DNA of 59,229 bases. It comes from CBDUXT01 sp965371245 (GTDB lineage Bacteria; Planctomycetota; Phycisphaerae; UBA1845). Shown here piece by piece: positions 26,223 through 35,088 of this stretch. Under the pieces are notes generated by a model that saw only the letters and a program-made list of their open reading frames with translations, did not search any database and was not told the origin of the DNA. The position numbers and the translations under genes were made by a program. The DNA is taken from contig CBDUXT010000026.1 in NCBI GenBank assembly GCA_965371245.1, forward strand, positions 1-59,229, written 5' to 3'. Position 1 is the stretch's first letter; each line of letters starts with the position of its first letter.

Positions 26223-27110
26223 TCAGTCATCTTCCTCTTCCGGCTCCTCCAGCGTCCAGATGTCGGGGGCCTTTTCCTTCTCGTGCGTGGTCTGCAAGCG
26301 CGCGGAGAATTGCGGGAAGAAGTTGAGCTTGGTGAGCCGCTCCAGTTCGTCGATCGACTCGATGAAGCTGGTGGAGAGCCGTGCCCGGCGAGGTGTGTCC
26401 TGCGAGAACTTGAGACCCAGAACGTCGGTCGCACGGTTTTGCCGGCCGAAGGCGTCAACGAGAATGAGGAAAAAGTGGCTGGGGATCGGGACCTCGAGGT
26501 TGCCGGGTCTCTTCTTGGTAAGCATCTCCGGCTGATCCGCGAAAATGGGACCGGAAAGCACCCAGACATGATCCCATGCCGGGGCGTAGTCGTTGAGGAT
26601 CGCCTCCTCCAGCTTGGCCCACAGACCTTGATTAAACGCCGCCTTCTGCGGGCAGATGTTGGACATGAAAAACGTTTCGAGTTGGGCGAGCTTGCCGTAC
26701 TGATGGCTGATGGCGGCGTTGGGGACCAGGTGTCCGCGGTCATATCCCTGACCGAAGGTGTCCGGTCCGATCCTTGCAGTCTTTGGCAGGCGCGGGTCGT
26801 CGTAGAAAAAATGCGGGCGTGCGAAATGCGTGTCACGCCCGGTTGCACTGACGCGGTAGGCCGCCCAGACCGGCTGCCTCCTTACCTCCGAGAAGCCCAC
26901 CATGTAGCCATGATTGATCAACACGGTGACCGGGCGAGCGGCGTCCATGTTGTGAGGCCGCCCTTTGAAGGCAAGCAGGTCGGAAAGGTGCGCGAGGCTC
27001 GTTGAGGCGTCGGCGACCTGGCTGTGATCGATGTCAACAGGATCCTGTGAAAAAAGAGGGCTTGCCCAGCACAGGGTGGCCGTCGCCGCAACAATCATTA
27101 GACGGTTCAT
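26223..27110 (-). CDS. Secreted DNA/RNA non-specific endonuclease (EndoG/NUC1 family)
   Basis: 295 residues. A signal peptide (MNRLMIVAATATLCWASPLFS) is followed by a DNA/RNA non-specific endonuclease domain. The catalytic motif is complete: DRGHLVPNAAIS with the general-base His, then FFMSNICPQKAAFNQGLW with the metal-binding Asn. The C-terminus ends in an acidic Glu/Asp tail. It should cleave single- and double-stranded DNA and RNA outside the cytoplasm. AAAGGA precedes the ATG. It is 14 bases downstream of the LCAT-like hydrolase gene, so the two form an operon. Confidence 0.87.
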   Translation of the reverse strand: MNRLMIVAATATLCWASPLFSQDPVDIDHSQVADASTSLAHLSDLLAFKGRPHNMDAARPVTVLINHGYMVGFSEVRRQPVWAAYRVSATGRDTHFARPHFFYDDPRLPKTARIGPDTFGQGYDRGHLVPNAAISHQYGKLAQLETFFMSNICPQKAAFNQGLWAKLEEAILNDYAPAWDHVWVLSGPIFADQPEMLTKKRPGNLEVPIPSHFFLILVDAFGRQNRATDVLGLKFSQDTPRRARLSTSFIESIDELERLTKLNFFPQFSARLQTTHEKEKAPDIWTLEEPEEEDD

Positions 27111-27124
27111 GGCACCGGTCCTTT

Positions 27125-28288
27125 CTATCGCGGAGAGGTGAACGCGGCGGCGCTATGGATATTTAGGTTCAGCACGCCGAGAACCCAGTCCTGCACCCCG
27201 TTGTGGTTGGGCATGTTGGCGTGGTGGCCCGCGAAGATATCCTTCAGTTCTTTCCGGTCCCTTTTGTGATGGGTTCTGGCCAGGGCAGGGGGGATCGACG
27301 ACACCGTATGGACCGTGCCGTCTCCGCCGGGAAGATCTTGATTCCCACAGTCTGTCTCGACCGTGTCGAAACGGTAGAAGTTGCCTTTTGCCGTATCCAC
27401 GCGAACCTGCCACCACGTTTCGGTATCGACTCCAAACGCGGAATAGACCCTGCGTCGAAGTGCTCGCGGCCAGGCACCGCTGACCACCGAAGTGAACGCT
27501 TTGGCATCCGCCAACATGTTCCGGAAGAACCGTTGTCTGGGGAAACGGGTACGCAGCGACGCCACGAGGCTGTCTTGCCAGCTCCGCGGATCGAATACGT
27601 CGAGTGGTTTGCCGCTACTGTGACGGACGACCGCCTCCGGCCAGGTGGGCAACAACTGGTAAACGCCCGGCATGGTTCGCGCGGCATGCCGCATCGATTT
27701 GTTGTTTTCGAAGCCGAAGAGGTTCCTGGCTCCGGGGAGTAGGGCTTCGACGGCCTTGAGGCTGCCGCGATACGGCGTGGCGATGGTGATGATCCGGTCG
27801 ATCTTTCGGGCGGCTTGGGCGGCCCCGAGCACCTTGGCGACATACCACTTGATGACCAGACCGCCCATGCTGTGCCCGATGAGCGTTACTCGGTTGGGTC
27901 CGCGGGCGCGGGGTCTTCTTGCCTGCTCATGCACCCGGGCAATGTGCAGGGCGCGATCCACGAATCGCGCGAGATCGTCGGCGGCCACGCGGTTGTCTTT
28001 CCGCCAGTCGTAGGTGAAGGCGTAAACGTACGGATGCGTTTCCTCGAGTTCCTCTCGGATCTCCTCCACGAGTGGTTCGTAGATCAGGGGGACGGCTTGG
28101 TGGGGCTGGACGAGCCGACGCGGATCGGCATCGACCGTCGCGTCATCGGGATGAAGGTGGAGAGCGCCGAAGTTTCTTCGCAAAGCGCCCGTCCACAGAA
28201 TCGAGTTCTGATAGTTGACCGGATACTCATCTTTTAGCCACGAGCCCTGGCTTCCGTGAACCACGATTACAGGATTGGTGTTAGGCAT
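27125..28288 (-). CDS. LCAT/PGAP1-like alpha/beta hydrolase
   Basis: 387 residues. An alpha/beta hydrolase of the lecithin:cholesterol acyltransferase-like lipase type: VIVVHGSQGSW for the oxyanion region, the nucleophile elbow LIGHSMGGLVIKWY, ATPYRGSLKAVE after it, an acid residue in GGDGTVHTVSS and a late His in HHANMPNH. No signal peptide is seen, although the neighbouring nuclease has one. Probably an esterase or phospholipase; substrate unknown. GGAGGT lies nine bases ahead of the ATG. Directly upstream of the nuclease gene. Confidence 0.82.
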   Translation of the reverse strand: MPNTNPVIVVHGSQGSWLKDEYPVNYQNSILWTGALRRNFGALHLHPDDATVDADPRRLVQPHQAVPLIYEPLVEEIREELEETHPYVYAFTYDWRKDNRVAADDLARFVDRALHIARVHEQARRPRARGPNRVTLIGHSMGGLVIKWYVAKVLGAAQAARKIDRIITIATPYRGSLKAVEALLPGARNLFGFENNKSMRHAARTMPGVYQLLPTWPEAVVRHSSGKPLDVFDPRSWQDSLVASLRTRFPRQRFFRNMLADAKAFTSVVSGAWPRALRRRVYSAFGVDTETWWQVRVDTAKGNFYRFDTVETDCGNQDLPGGDGTVHTVSSIPPALARTHHKRDRKELKDIFAGHHANMPNHNGVQDWVLGVLNLNIHSAAAFTSPR

Positions 28289-28475
28289 GATATCCGTACC
28301 TCCATAATCCGCTGTTCCCGCACGAAAAGCGCCGATGATCCTTGCCAGCGAAAACGAGCCGTTTCAGTGGCTACGTGGGACCGAAGGGAACGACGGTCCG
28401 CCGCCCGGCTGCCCGGGACCCCACCCTACGAGCGCGCTCGTCTACTCCGGTCTGCCGTACGACCTCAGCGGCGTG

Positions 28476-29120
28476 TCAAAAATCTTTCTTGGCTCGTCGC
28501 TCTCGTGGCTTGGCATAAGCGGCGAGTTTCTCCAGGTCCGCTTCGGAGAATCTGGCCGCGCCCTGTTCCAGTAGTTGTTGGGCGAGGAACATTAGCGTTG
28601 AACGGTCGAACCCGGGGAGATCGTCCACCGTAGTCCACGGCGTGGGGTCGCCCGGAACGGTGCGGACGCTCAACGTCGCTATCAGACGATCGCTCACCAT
28701 TTTCTTGCCTTGCAAGGCCTCGCTGGCCTGCTGCAACGCCGTCTTGCCGTCCTGGTCGGTGGCCGAGTCGATCGCGCTGGTCAACAGGTCGTCCATCCCG
28801 TCGATCGGTCGATCCAGCGCGTAGGCCAGTGCGAGCTCCTGGTATTCAGGGTCAAGTGTCCCCTTCGCCACCTCATCGAAGACAGCCGTGTACGTTTCCA
28901 CGCCGGGCGACCGTTGCATCGCGAGAATGGGATTGATCAGCTTCGCATAGGGAGTCAGGAATGTCGGGCCGTAAACGCCAGTGCCGGACGTGGCCAGCCC
29001 GATGATCCAGATCCACGGCTTGTTCGGTGGTTTTCCCCGAGAGACTGCAACGGCACCGGCCCCGAGCATCAACACGCCGACAATCAGTAAGATCCACGGG
29101 CCGATGATTTCAATCAACAT
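28476..29120 (-). CDS. Hypothetical membrane-anchored protein
   Basis: 214 residues from the ATG at 29120, which has AGGAGG at an eight-base spacing. Two N-terminal hydrophobic segments (IIGPWILLIVGVLMLGAGAV and WIWIIGLATSGTGVYG) are followed by a mostly helical soluble part ending in Lys/Arg. No named family recognised. It is 187 bases upstream of the LCAT-like hydrolase and could be the first gene of the hydrolase/nuclease operon. The role is unknown; immunity to or export of the enzymes is possible but unproven. Confidence 0.6.
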   Translation of the reverse strand: MLIEIIGPWILLIVGVLMLGAGAVAVSRGKPPNKPWIWIIGLATSGTGVYGPTFLTPYAKLINPILAMQRSPGVETYTAVFDEVAKGTLDPEYQELALAYALDRPIDGMDDLLTSAIDSATDQDGKTALQQASEALQGKKMVSDRLIATLSVRTVPGDPTPWTTVDDLPGFDRSTLMFLAQQLLEQGAARFSEADLEKLAAYAKPRERRAKKDF

Positions 29121-29635
29121 ATCAAACCTCCTTTGAGCCTTATAACCACTTGTGGTATCAGTTTGTTGCCGATGTGCATCATGTCGTGGCTGGCCACGTC
29201 TCGTGCGAGAGACGTGCAAGGCACCGGAACCGAACACGCTGTATTGGTCCGTTAGTCTTCACTTGTAACTGGTTGACATACGTGCCCTCTGTTCTACGAG
29301 TGTCCCGTCTGTGACGCGGATGAACGGACAAGTTGCCTCACGCCATCGGACCGGACCCGATCCATCGACCCGCCCGCCACGGACAAGCAGGCGGGGTCAG
29401 GACTTGGTAGCGATGTATGGGCTGCCCTCGTCCACGGTCAAGTCTCCAGTGAGAACGAACATCGACGCGCGACCCCGCGAGTACGACCAAGCGGACGAAG
29501 ACAATCTGCGGGAGGTCACCTCGAAGTCATCATGGATCCAACATCGCAGCGGGGCGCTCATGGAGCAGTGAACGCCTCCAAAGAGCAACGGCGTCGGCCG
29601 GCGATTCCTCTACGGCGTCCGGCGCTCGGTACGCG
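29121..29635. other. 515-bp stretch without a supported gene
   Basis: Short frames on both strands have no recognisable domain or start signal. A TTGACA at about 29273 has no acceptable -10 partner. Nothing further is seen. Confidence 0.4.
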
Positions 29636-29980
29636 TCACCAAGGCGGGCAGGGCTTGGCCCACGGCTGTAGGAATTCCCACAGCGCGGTCATCGCTGGCG
29701 GCGGACCGGCGTCTGTAAATCGAATCGTGCGAGCGACGCCTTCGCCTTCGATGATGATTTCGCATTGGACGAGATCGCGCGAATCGGGACTCACCGGGAG
29801 ACCCAACGCCTCGAAGTCGCTTTGATCGACCAGCGACACCAATTGACCGGCCACGGCGTCCGGGAGATTGGCCGTGTCGAGCTCGCAACTCTTGCAAAGC
29901 CCCGCGAAGCCGCCGGACTCTCGGTACGTCACCTTCACAGTACGAACCTCGGCTGCAATGACATGGATGCCCCTAGACAT
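29636..29980 (-). CDS. Emfourin-like inhibitor of the adjacent M4 protease
   Basis: 114 residues. Resembles emfourin, the protealysin inhibitor family: a VTYRESGGFAGLCKSCELD start, DTANLPDAVAGQLVSLVDQ, a central Asp-containing QCEIIIEGEG strand and a LWEFLQP end. In Serratia the emfourin and protealysin genes form one operon, and the protein blocks the protease tightly. Here the ATG at 29980 lies inside the last codons of the M4 gene (8-base overlap, ATGTCTAG), so the two are translationally coupled. No signal peptide, which fits an inhibitor protecting the cytoplasm from a leaderless protease. Confidence 0.8.
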   Translation of the reverse strand: MSRGIHVIAAEVRTVKVTYRESGGFAGLCKSCELDTANLPDAVAGQLVSLVDQSDFEALGLPVSPDSRDLVQCEIIIEGEGVARTIRFTDAGPPPAMTALWEFLQPWAKPCPPW

Positions 29981-31022
29981 TGATACCCACGGCCTTCCAC
30001 GCAGCCTTGACGGCTTTGCGTTCTTTGCTTGAGGCACCGCATTTGTTCGTCGCGACCTCGTAGGTCGTCTCGGCCGCTTCCTGAAACTGACTGAACCTCG
30101 TCAGCTTGCGCAGGGTATCGTACCAGATCGCGCCGGCCCGTGTCCAAGCCTTTCCGCCAAGCGCGCGCGCCACCAAGAAGAAGGCGTGGTTGGGGATGCC
30201 GGAATTGATGTGTACACCGCCGTTGTCGGCCGAACCGGGATAGAAATTTCGCATATGCTTGGGTTGTGGATCAGTGCCCAGGATCGGATCATCTTCGTAC
30301 GCTTTTTCGTCCTTGAAGGTGCGGATGGCTTTGGCCTCGACGCCCGGTCCCATGATCGCGTCACCAATCAACCAGTCCGCCTTAAGAGCGGTCTGTTTCT
30401 TCCGCCACTGCTTGATCAACGAACCGAACACATCGGCGAAGTGTTCGTTGAGCGCGCCCGATTGGTTCTGATACTCCAAATTGGCCGTATGGGCGATCAC
30501 GCCGTGCGTCAGCTCATGCCCGATGACGTCGAGTGCCTTCGTGAACCGGACGAAGATCGTTCCGTCCCCGTCGCCGTAGGCCATTTGCTCGCCGTTCCAG
30601 AACGCGTTGTTGTAGTTGACGCCGAGATGAACGCTGGAAATCAGCGTCATGCCGTTGTCATCAAGTGAATTGCGGCGAAACCGCTTCTGGTAAAAATCGT
30701 ACGTCGTGCCGGAGCCGTTGTAGGCCTCGTTGACGGCTGGGTCTTTGACCGCCGGGTCACCTTCCGCGCGAACGAGCCGACCGGGAAGACCAAAGCGCCG
30801 ATTCTTCATGTCGTAGACGAGACGGTACTTGCGCGCCGACGGTGAAGGAATGGCAGCCATGACGGGCATCGTCGCCATCGTGGTACGCACGGCCCGGGCT
30901 TCCGAATCGGCCACGGCGCACTCAAACGCGAGCTTCCGCACCTTCGGGTCGTCCGACCCGGCCATGTGGTCGATCACGTGTGGCGGAAGAATGCAGTGCA
31001 GAGGATGGCGATGATCACACAT
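29973..31022 (-). CDS. Protealysin-like M4 metalloprotease
   Basis: 349 residues from the ATG at 31022 (AGGAAG upstream). The short protealysin-type propeptide is visible (HPLHCILPPHVIDHMA). The thermolysin-fold catalytic domain follows: zinc motif GHELTHGVIAHT, third zinc ligand and helix in NEHFADVFGSL, and the catalytic His region DNGGVHINSGIPNHAFF. There is no classical signal peptide, as in protealysins. The same frame stays open to 32009, but that part has no homology and unlikely composition. The gene overlaps the emfourin-like inhibitor gene. Confidence 0.88.
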   Translation of the reverse strand: MCDHRHPLHCILPPHVIDHMAGSDDPKVRKLAFECAVADSEARAVRTTMATMPVMAAIPSPSARKYRLVYDMKNRRFGLPGRLVRAEGDPAVKDPAVNEAYNGSGTTYDFYQKRFRRNSLDDNGMTLISSVHLGVNYNNAFWNGEQMAYGDGDGTIFVRFTKALDVIGHELTHGVIAHTANLEYQNQSGALNEHFADVFGSLIKQWRKKQTALKADWLIGDAIMGPGVEAKAIRTFKDEKAYEDDPILGTDPQPKHMRNFYPGSADNGGVHINSGIPNHAFFLVARALGGKAWTRAGAIWYDTLRKLTRFSQFQEAAETTYEVATNKCGASSKERKAVKAAWKAVGINV

Positions 31023-32696
31023 AGTGCTTCCTTTCTGTAGTTCGTACAAAGAGCAGATCCACGATTCATCTTCATCACCGAAGGCGTAAGCCCGAGTCGG
31101 TCGTGTTCGTACCGCGTTGACCGTGTCCGGCATGGCCGGGTTCCGCACCCTGAACAAGCAAGCGTTCAACGATCGCCTGTCCGCGACCTGGCTCTCTCGC
31201 CGCGGTCCTCCGGCATGGTGCCGACTGTCATAGGCTTCGCATTGGCGCGGTCGCTTGGCTCGCCAACATGTTGGCGCTCTCCATGACCTGGCCTCTTTCC
31301 CGAGTTCATACCAGTCACCAAGTAACCTGAACGGCGCTCCGTTGCCCAACGGCGGACGATGCGAAGCGAGAGACCGGCGTAATCCGGCCGCGAAGTTAGG
31401 GTCGGGGAAAACGGCGCTGGGTTCGTCCGACGATCGGTTGGGCCGAAGCGCTTTGGCGATCCGCACATGACTGTCGGTCGCCCCAACAGTGCCTCGCCGG
31501 CTTCGCCGCATGACGCGGTGAGACGGGGCCGCGCAACCCCCGACGGTGCAATCCTCCCGCCGCCGGGAAGTACTGGAAAAACCGCCCCCGACACCCCGGC
31601 TAAGCACTGCGAGACGATCCGGACGGTTCGCCGAAAACAATGCCGGCGACATGCGTGCCGGGCAGAAAGGCAGGGCCGGACCTGGCGCTGACAGCGACCG
31701 GGATGTGGGGGCGTGGGAGATCGGCTCCGCAAGGGACCGGTGGGGACGGTCGATGGGGCCGCCAGGAACAGTCATTGTGATCCGTGGTTCGTCGGTGGTT
31801 CCGGGCCAAAGAGCCCGCAGTTTCGCCACCGCTGGGGGAGTGCCCGCGGATTGCGGACCGCTCCTATAACGGACGAGTTCCACTGGATGGCTCCGTGCCG
31901 GCCGTCTGACCCGTGGCTGCCCATGACGCGGCCGCCCCCGGCACCGGCGGGGCGGAATCATCACTCTGGTACCGAATCGGACACCCGTCAAGACGGCCGC
32001 TGCCACCATTTACGCGTGACCGTTCCCAGAGTGACACACTGAGTGGCACTCTCGAAACTTTTTTCGGGGAGGGATAAGCGAGAAGAAGACTATGCGGTGC
32101 AAGGCGTGGATTGAGAAGCGTGACGCGGGTGCGGCTGCGTGCTGATGATTCATCTGGGCGTGTTAGAGTTCGGCAGGTGCGGTGGCTACCTGGACCGCAA
32201 GAGGCTCGCTAGTATGACAGCGCTGGATTCATTCCAGATCGCGGCTGGCGCGGTCGAGAACGCGATTGCCCGCGCCGTCCAGCCGGCGTTTGTGGGCTGC
32301 AATCGGTGCTTGTGGCGCTGTCATATTAGGAAGTCAGCCAAAGTAGGCCCCAGAGAACAGCCGCGGGTCCGCCGAGGTTCTGGATGACGGCGATGGCCCC
32401 AGGGCCGAGTCGATTCCCCGTGACGAATCTTGGCCGGTCCCGCCTCACCAAGACCCGGAGCCGACGAGCGACACCAAGACCCACCATCCGATCGGTGCAA
32501 CAAAGAGTAGTCCCGCTACTAGACCCAAGACGAAACTGTTCGAACCGGATCGGTCGAACAGGCCGCGAACAATGAAAAGAAACTTCATCCACACGGCAAT
32601 CCCAAGCGGTACGGCTACTACAGACCAAGTCGTTTGGCGTCAGCGCCTAAAAAACACCGCCAGAACAGCATCAAACGCGGTTCTAGCGGTGTCAAT
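31023..32696. other. 1.67-kb stretch with no confident gene
   Basis: GC-rich, with many overlapping short frames but no recognisable protein domain, start signal or repeat copy. On the minus strand, 31170-31400 holds several small inverted repeats (for example CGCCAACATGTTGGCG) and looks more like a structured RNA or a decayed element than a gene. Function unknown. Confidence 0.4.
32445..32588 (-). CDS. Possible 47-residue membrane peptide
   Basis: The minus-strand ATG at 32588 opens MKFLFIVRGLFD and continues into a hydrophobic stretch (FVLGLVAGLLFVAPIGWW). A second hydrophobic stretch (AIAVIQNLGGPAAVLWGLLW) follows in another frame up to 32326, so this may be a frameshifted small membrane protein. 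No Shine-Dalgarno is clear. Confidence 0.25.
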   Translation of the reverse strand: MKFLFIVRGLFDRSGSNSFVLGLVAGLLFVAPIGWWVLVSLVGSGSW

Positions 32697-32786
32697 CGGA
32701 GAGGGCGGGATTCGAACCCGCGGTACGGGCAATACCCGTACGACGGTTTAGCAAACCGTTGGTTTCAGCCACTCACCCACCTCTCC
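32697..32786 (-). tRNA. tRNA-Ser(GCT)
   Basis: Folds as a complete class II tRNA on the minus strand: acceptor GGAGAGG/CCTCTCC, D arm GGTGAGTGGCTGAAACC, anticodon arm ACGGT-TTGCTAA-ACCGT with anticodon GCT, long variable arm TACGGG-TATT-CCCGTA and T arm GCGGG-TTCGAAT-CCCGC, then discriminator G. CCA is not encoded. An integrase gene starts 92 bases from its 5' end. Confidence 0.95.
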
Positions 32787-32795
32787 AAAGGCGGT

Positions 32796-32819
32796 TTGAC
32801 CTAAACCTTGACCTAAACT
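32796..32819 (+). repeat. 12-bp tandem repeat between tRNA and integrase
   Basis: TTGACCTAAACC is followed immediately by TTGACCTAAACT. The position suggests integrase arm-type binding sites; the second unit also provides the -35 of the promoter below. Confidence 0.6.
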
Positions 32820-32836
32820 CCGTGATCTGATAGACT
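32808..32836 (+). promoter_or_regulatory. Possible integrase promoter
   Basis: TTGACC (32808-32813), 17 bases, TAGACT (32831-32836), about 42 bases upstream of the integrase ATG. Overlap with the tandem repeat would allow autoregulation by the integrase (inference). Confidence 0.4.
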
Positions 32837-32877
32837 CTTTTCCAGCGAGAAACGAGCAAGATTTCGGAGCTTTCGTC

Positions 32878-34200
32878 ATGGCAAGACCACGCAAGTACGT
32901 TCAGGACGCCAACGGGAAAACCATCGACGGTCTTTCATTCCACGGAGCGTCGGGTAGATACTACTCCATCGGTGATGACGGTCAACGCCGCTACTACGGA
33001 AGCGACAAGCAACGGGCGATTGCTGACCACTTCCGAGATACGCTCGTATGGTTCGAACCCGACCACGATGATGATGACCGGGATCAGCGAAGCGAGACCT
33101 TGCTTATCAAGTGGGGCGAAGCTCCTGATACCAGACCAAAGCGGCGAGGATCGAAAGAGCGTCTCTCAGACTGCCTCGATTTCTGGACGGAGTGGATGAC
33201 CGGCGACGGCGAGAAAGTCACAAGCGAACACATCCTTTCAACTCGCCGATACTTCAACCGTTTCATTCAATGCGTCGGCAACCTCTCTATCTCGCTCGTG
33301 AAAAAAGCATCGTTCGTCGAGTGGCAAAAAACGATACGAGCCAAGTCAAAGAAGTGGTCAGCCAAGACGCCCGATGACCACCACCGAGCCGTTGCAAGAG
33401 TCCTCAGACTTGCCAAGAGAAAGAACGACGGCTGGCGATTCCCGGACGGATTGATCGAGTGGGCGGACGACTGGAAAGACGATAAACGGACGCCCTACGT
33501 CCCGAAGCAACAAAACAGGGAACCGATGCCCGTTGACGTTTTCAACGGGTTACTCAAAGTGGCGGACGAATGGGCAACGACGAACCCTGATACGATTGAC
33601 GCAACCACGCAATCAGGACGGGCGAAGCGTCGTCAAGCTCAACTCAGAAAGCGACAAGGCGTCCAATTTGCAGCGATGCTCCGACTTGGAATTCACGGAA
33701 TGGCGAACATCGACTGCGCCCGAATCGCATGGGGCGATCTTCATCTTGACGGTGAGCTACCGCACCTGAATTTTCCACGGACGAAATGCGAGCATAAGAC
33801 CGGATATGCAGTCGATAGAAAGACGCCACTCTTGCCATCATGCGTGGATGCGTTGAAGCGATGGAAGCAATACGAGCGACCATCGTCAACGGTCTTTAGA
33901 ACGTCGCAGGGAAACCCGTTTGACTCGAATACCATCGCCAACGTCGTTAAAAAACTGCGGGAAGAAAGTAGCAGCAACGGATGGAGCTTCAAGCATCTTC
34001 GCAACGTCGGCGGGACGGTCGGCGACAAGGCGGGATTGTCGGAAATGAAGATCGACCGATTCCTTGGTCATACGCTCAAAAAAGAGCGGTCAAAGTATCT
34101 CGGCAGCGTCGGCCCGGAGTATCTGACCGATCTTGTCAACCTGATTGAAGCCGAGTATTTTTTGCGGGGAGACATAGCCTTAAACAGGAGTCAACCATGA
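32878..34200 (+). CDS. Tyrosine-recombinase-like integrase with altered active site
   Basis: 440 residues. The N-terminal part carries a SAM-like core-binding domain (around residues 95-190). The C-terminal catalytic part has the box II pattern SFKHLRNVGGTVGDKAG (HxxR-like), LGHT and the nucleophile Tyr in KYLGSV. The expected box I Arg is missing: the segment reads LGIHGMANIDCARIAW, and aligned on the closing Trp the Arg position is Ala. Several planctomycete integrases I recall carry a G-(F/M)-x-N-x-D-C-A motif here, so this may be a family trait. GGAG lies eight bases before the ATG. Lower GC than the surroundings and a position next to tRNA-Ser suggest a transferred element. Confidence 0.75.
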   Translation: MARPRKYVQDANGKTIDGLSFHGASGRYYSIGDDGQRRYYGSDKQRAIADHFRDTLVWFEPDHDDDDRDQRSETLLIKWGEAPDTRPKRRGSKERLSDCLDFWTEWMTGDGEKVTSEHILSTRRYFNRFIQCVGNLSISLVKKASFVEWQKTIRAKSKKWSAKTPDDHHRAVARVLRLAKRKNDGWRFPDGLIEWADDWKDDKRTPYVPKQQNREPMPVDVFNGLLKVADEWATTNPDTIDATTQSGRAKRRQAQLRKRQGVQFAAMLRLGIHGMANIDCARIAWGDLHLDGELPHLNFPRTKCEHKTGYAVDRKTPLLPSCVDALKRWKQYERPSSTVFRTSQGNPFDSNTIANVVKKLREESSSNGWSFKHLRNVGGTVGDKAGLSEMKIDRFLGHTLKKERSKYLGSVGPEYLTDLVNLIEAEYFLRGDIALNRSQP

Positions 34201-34433
34201 ACATCCTTGCTAGCGACCTGAAAAGTCGAATTGCGAAGTGTTTGAGCCCAGAAAAGATATTGAAAGACTGTAAGCTGAGTGGTAGTCCGGGTGACGCCAG
34301 AGCTGCCCTTGAGAAACACTTTGAGCTTCCTCTGACCTGTAATTCGGACGATACCCCCGAATTGGTTGACGCTCTCCGAACGTTCGGCTACGCTATCAAA
34401 GACGGTGAGTCGGTCACGGTGCTGGAGAAATAA
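34197..34433 (+). CDS. Small hypothetical protein of the integrase cassette
   Basis: 78 residues. The ATG overlaps the integrase stop codon (ATGA), a sign of translational coupling. The product (MNILASDLKSRIAKCLSPEK at the start, ending SVTVLEK) has no recognised domain, no signal and no helix-turn-helix visible. Its position is that of an excisionase or accessory gene, but that is only inferred. Confidence 0.6.
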   Translation: MNILASDLKSRIAKCLSPEKILKDCKLSGSPGDARAALEKHFELPLTCNSDDTPELVDALRTFGYAIKDGESVTVLEK

Positions 34434-34437
34434 TGAC

Positions 34438-34776
34438 ATGAACATGGCGGAGCAAGGCAAGGATTATCAGTTTGAAAACATCGATATAGCCCAAGAGTAT
34501 CGGTCAAAGGAACCGGGTGAATGCGGATCGCCCGAACGATTGATCGAGTTTCCCGATGGTTCTGCACTGTTCATTCCGCATTGTTGCAACAACTCAGCTT
34601 TCGATAACGATCTTTGGGACAAGAAATACGGGAGCAAGTGCCAGACGCCAAGTCAGACGCAAGAGCCGCACAACTCGATGGAGTCGTTTCGACAGGCGCA
34701 TCCCGGTTGGATCGAGGCAGCTATCAAACTCGACTGGGAAGATCCCGACGAAGCCGACAAAGAACTAGAGCAGTAG
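34438..34776 (+). CDS. Hypothetical protein of the integrase cassette
   Basis: 112 residues from the ATG at 34438, four bases after the preceding stop, with GGAGAA about ten bases upstream. Acidic and soluble; contains a CCNNSAFDNDLWDKKY segment and ends in an Asp/Glu-rich tail (DWEDPDEADKELEQ). No family recognised. Base composition matches the integrase rather than the chromosome, so it probably belongs to the same mobile unit. Confidence 0.55.
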   Translation: MNMAEQGKDYQFENIDIAQEYRSKEPGECGSPERLIEFPDGSALFIPHCCNNSAFDNDLWDKKYGSKCQTPSQTQEPHNSMESFRQAHPGWIEAAIKLDWEDPDEADKELEQ

Positions 34777-34803
34777 CAGCGTCCTACGACGGCAGCGACG
34801 GTG

Positions 34804-35088
34804 CTAGAGAGTAAGAAGATACCCCTTCGACCCATCGTCCACGCAATCGAACTCGGTGCATTGGTGGATCGTCCAGGCTTGCTTGAGAATCGATTCAATT
34901 TCGGTCTGGAGAAAGTGTTGCCGCGCCTCTTCAGTCTTCATAGACTTCATCGACTCAGAGAGCAGAACCTTAGCGATCTTGCCCGCTTGAATCTCGACTT
35001 CGGATTCTAATTCGTCTTGCCGGATCATCACGACCTGTCCGATTGGTCGCAGGTTCTGCATCTTCCGTATCGTCGCTTGGTCATTCAT
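34804..35088 (-). CDS. Small hypothetical protein facing the integrase cassette
   Basis: 94 residues from the ATG at 35088, with AGGAG about ten bases upstream. Largely helical and charged (QDELESEVEIQAGKIAKVLL, then EEARQHFLQTEIESILKQAW). No named family recognised. It converges on the 34438-34776 gene with a 27-base gap. Its low GC places it in the same element; longer starts upstream are not supported by a ribosome site. Confidence 0.5.
   Translation of the reverse strand: MNDQATIRKMQNLRPIGQVVMIRQDELESEVEIQAGKIAKVLLSESMKSMKTEEARQHFLQTEIESILKQAWTIHQCTEFDCVDDGSKGYLLTL

Noticed and set aside
31023..32009. Extension of the M4 protease frame by ~330 codons
   Set aside because: The protealysin propeptide and a ribosome site place the start at 31022; the extension is Arg/Pro-rich and unlike any domain.
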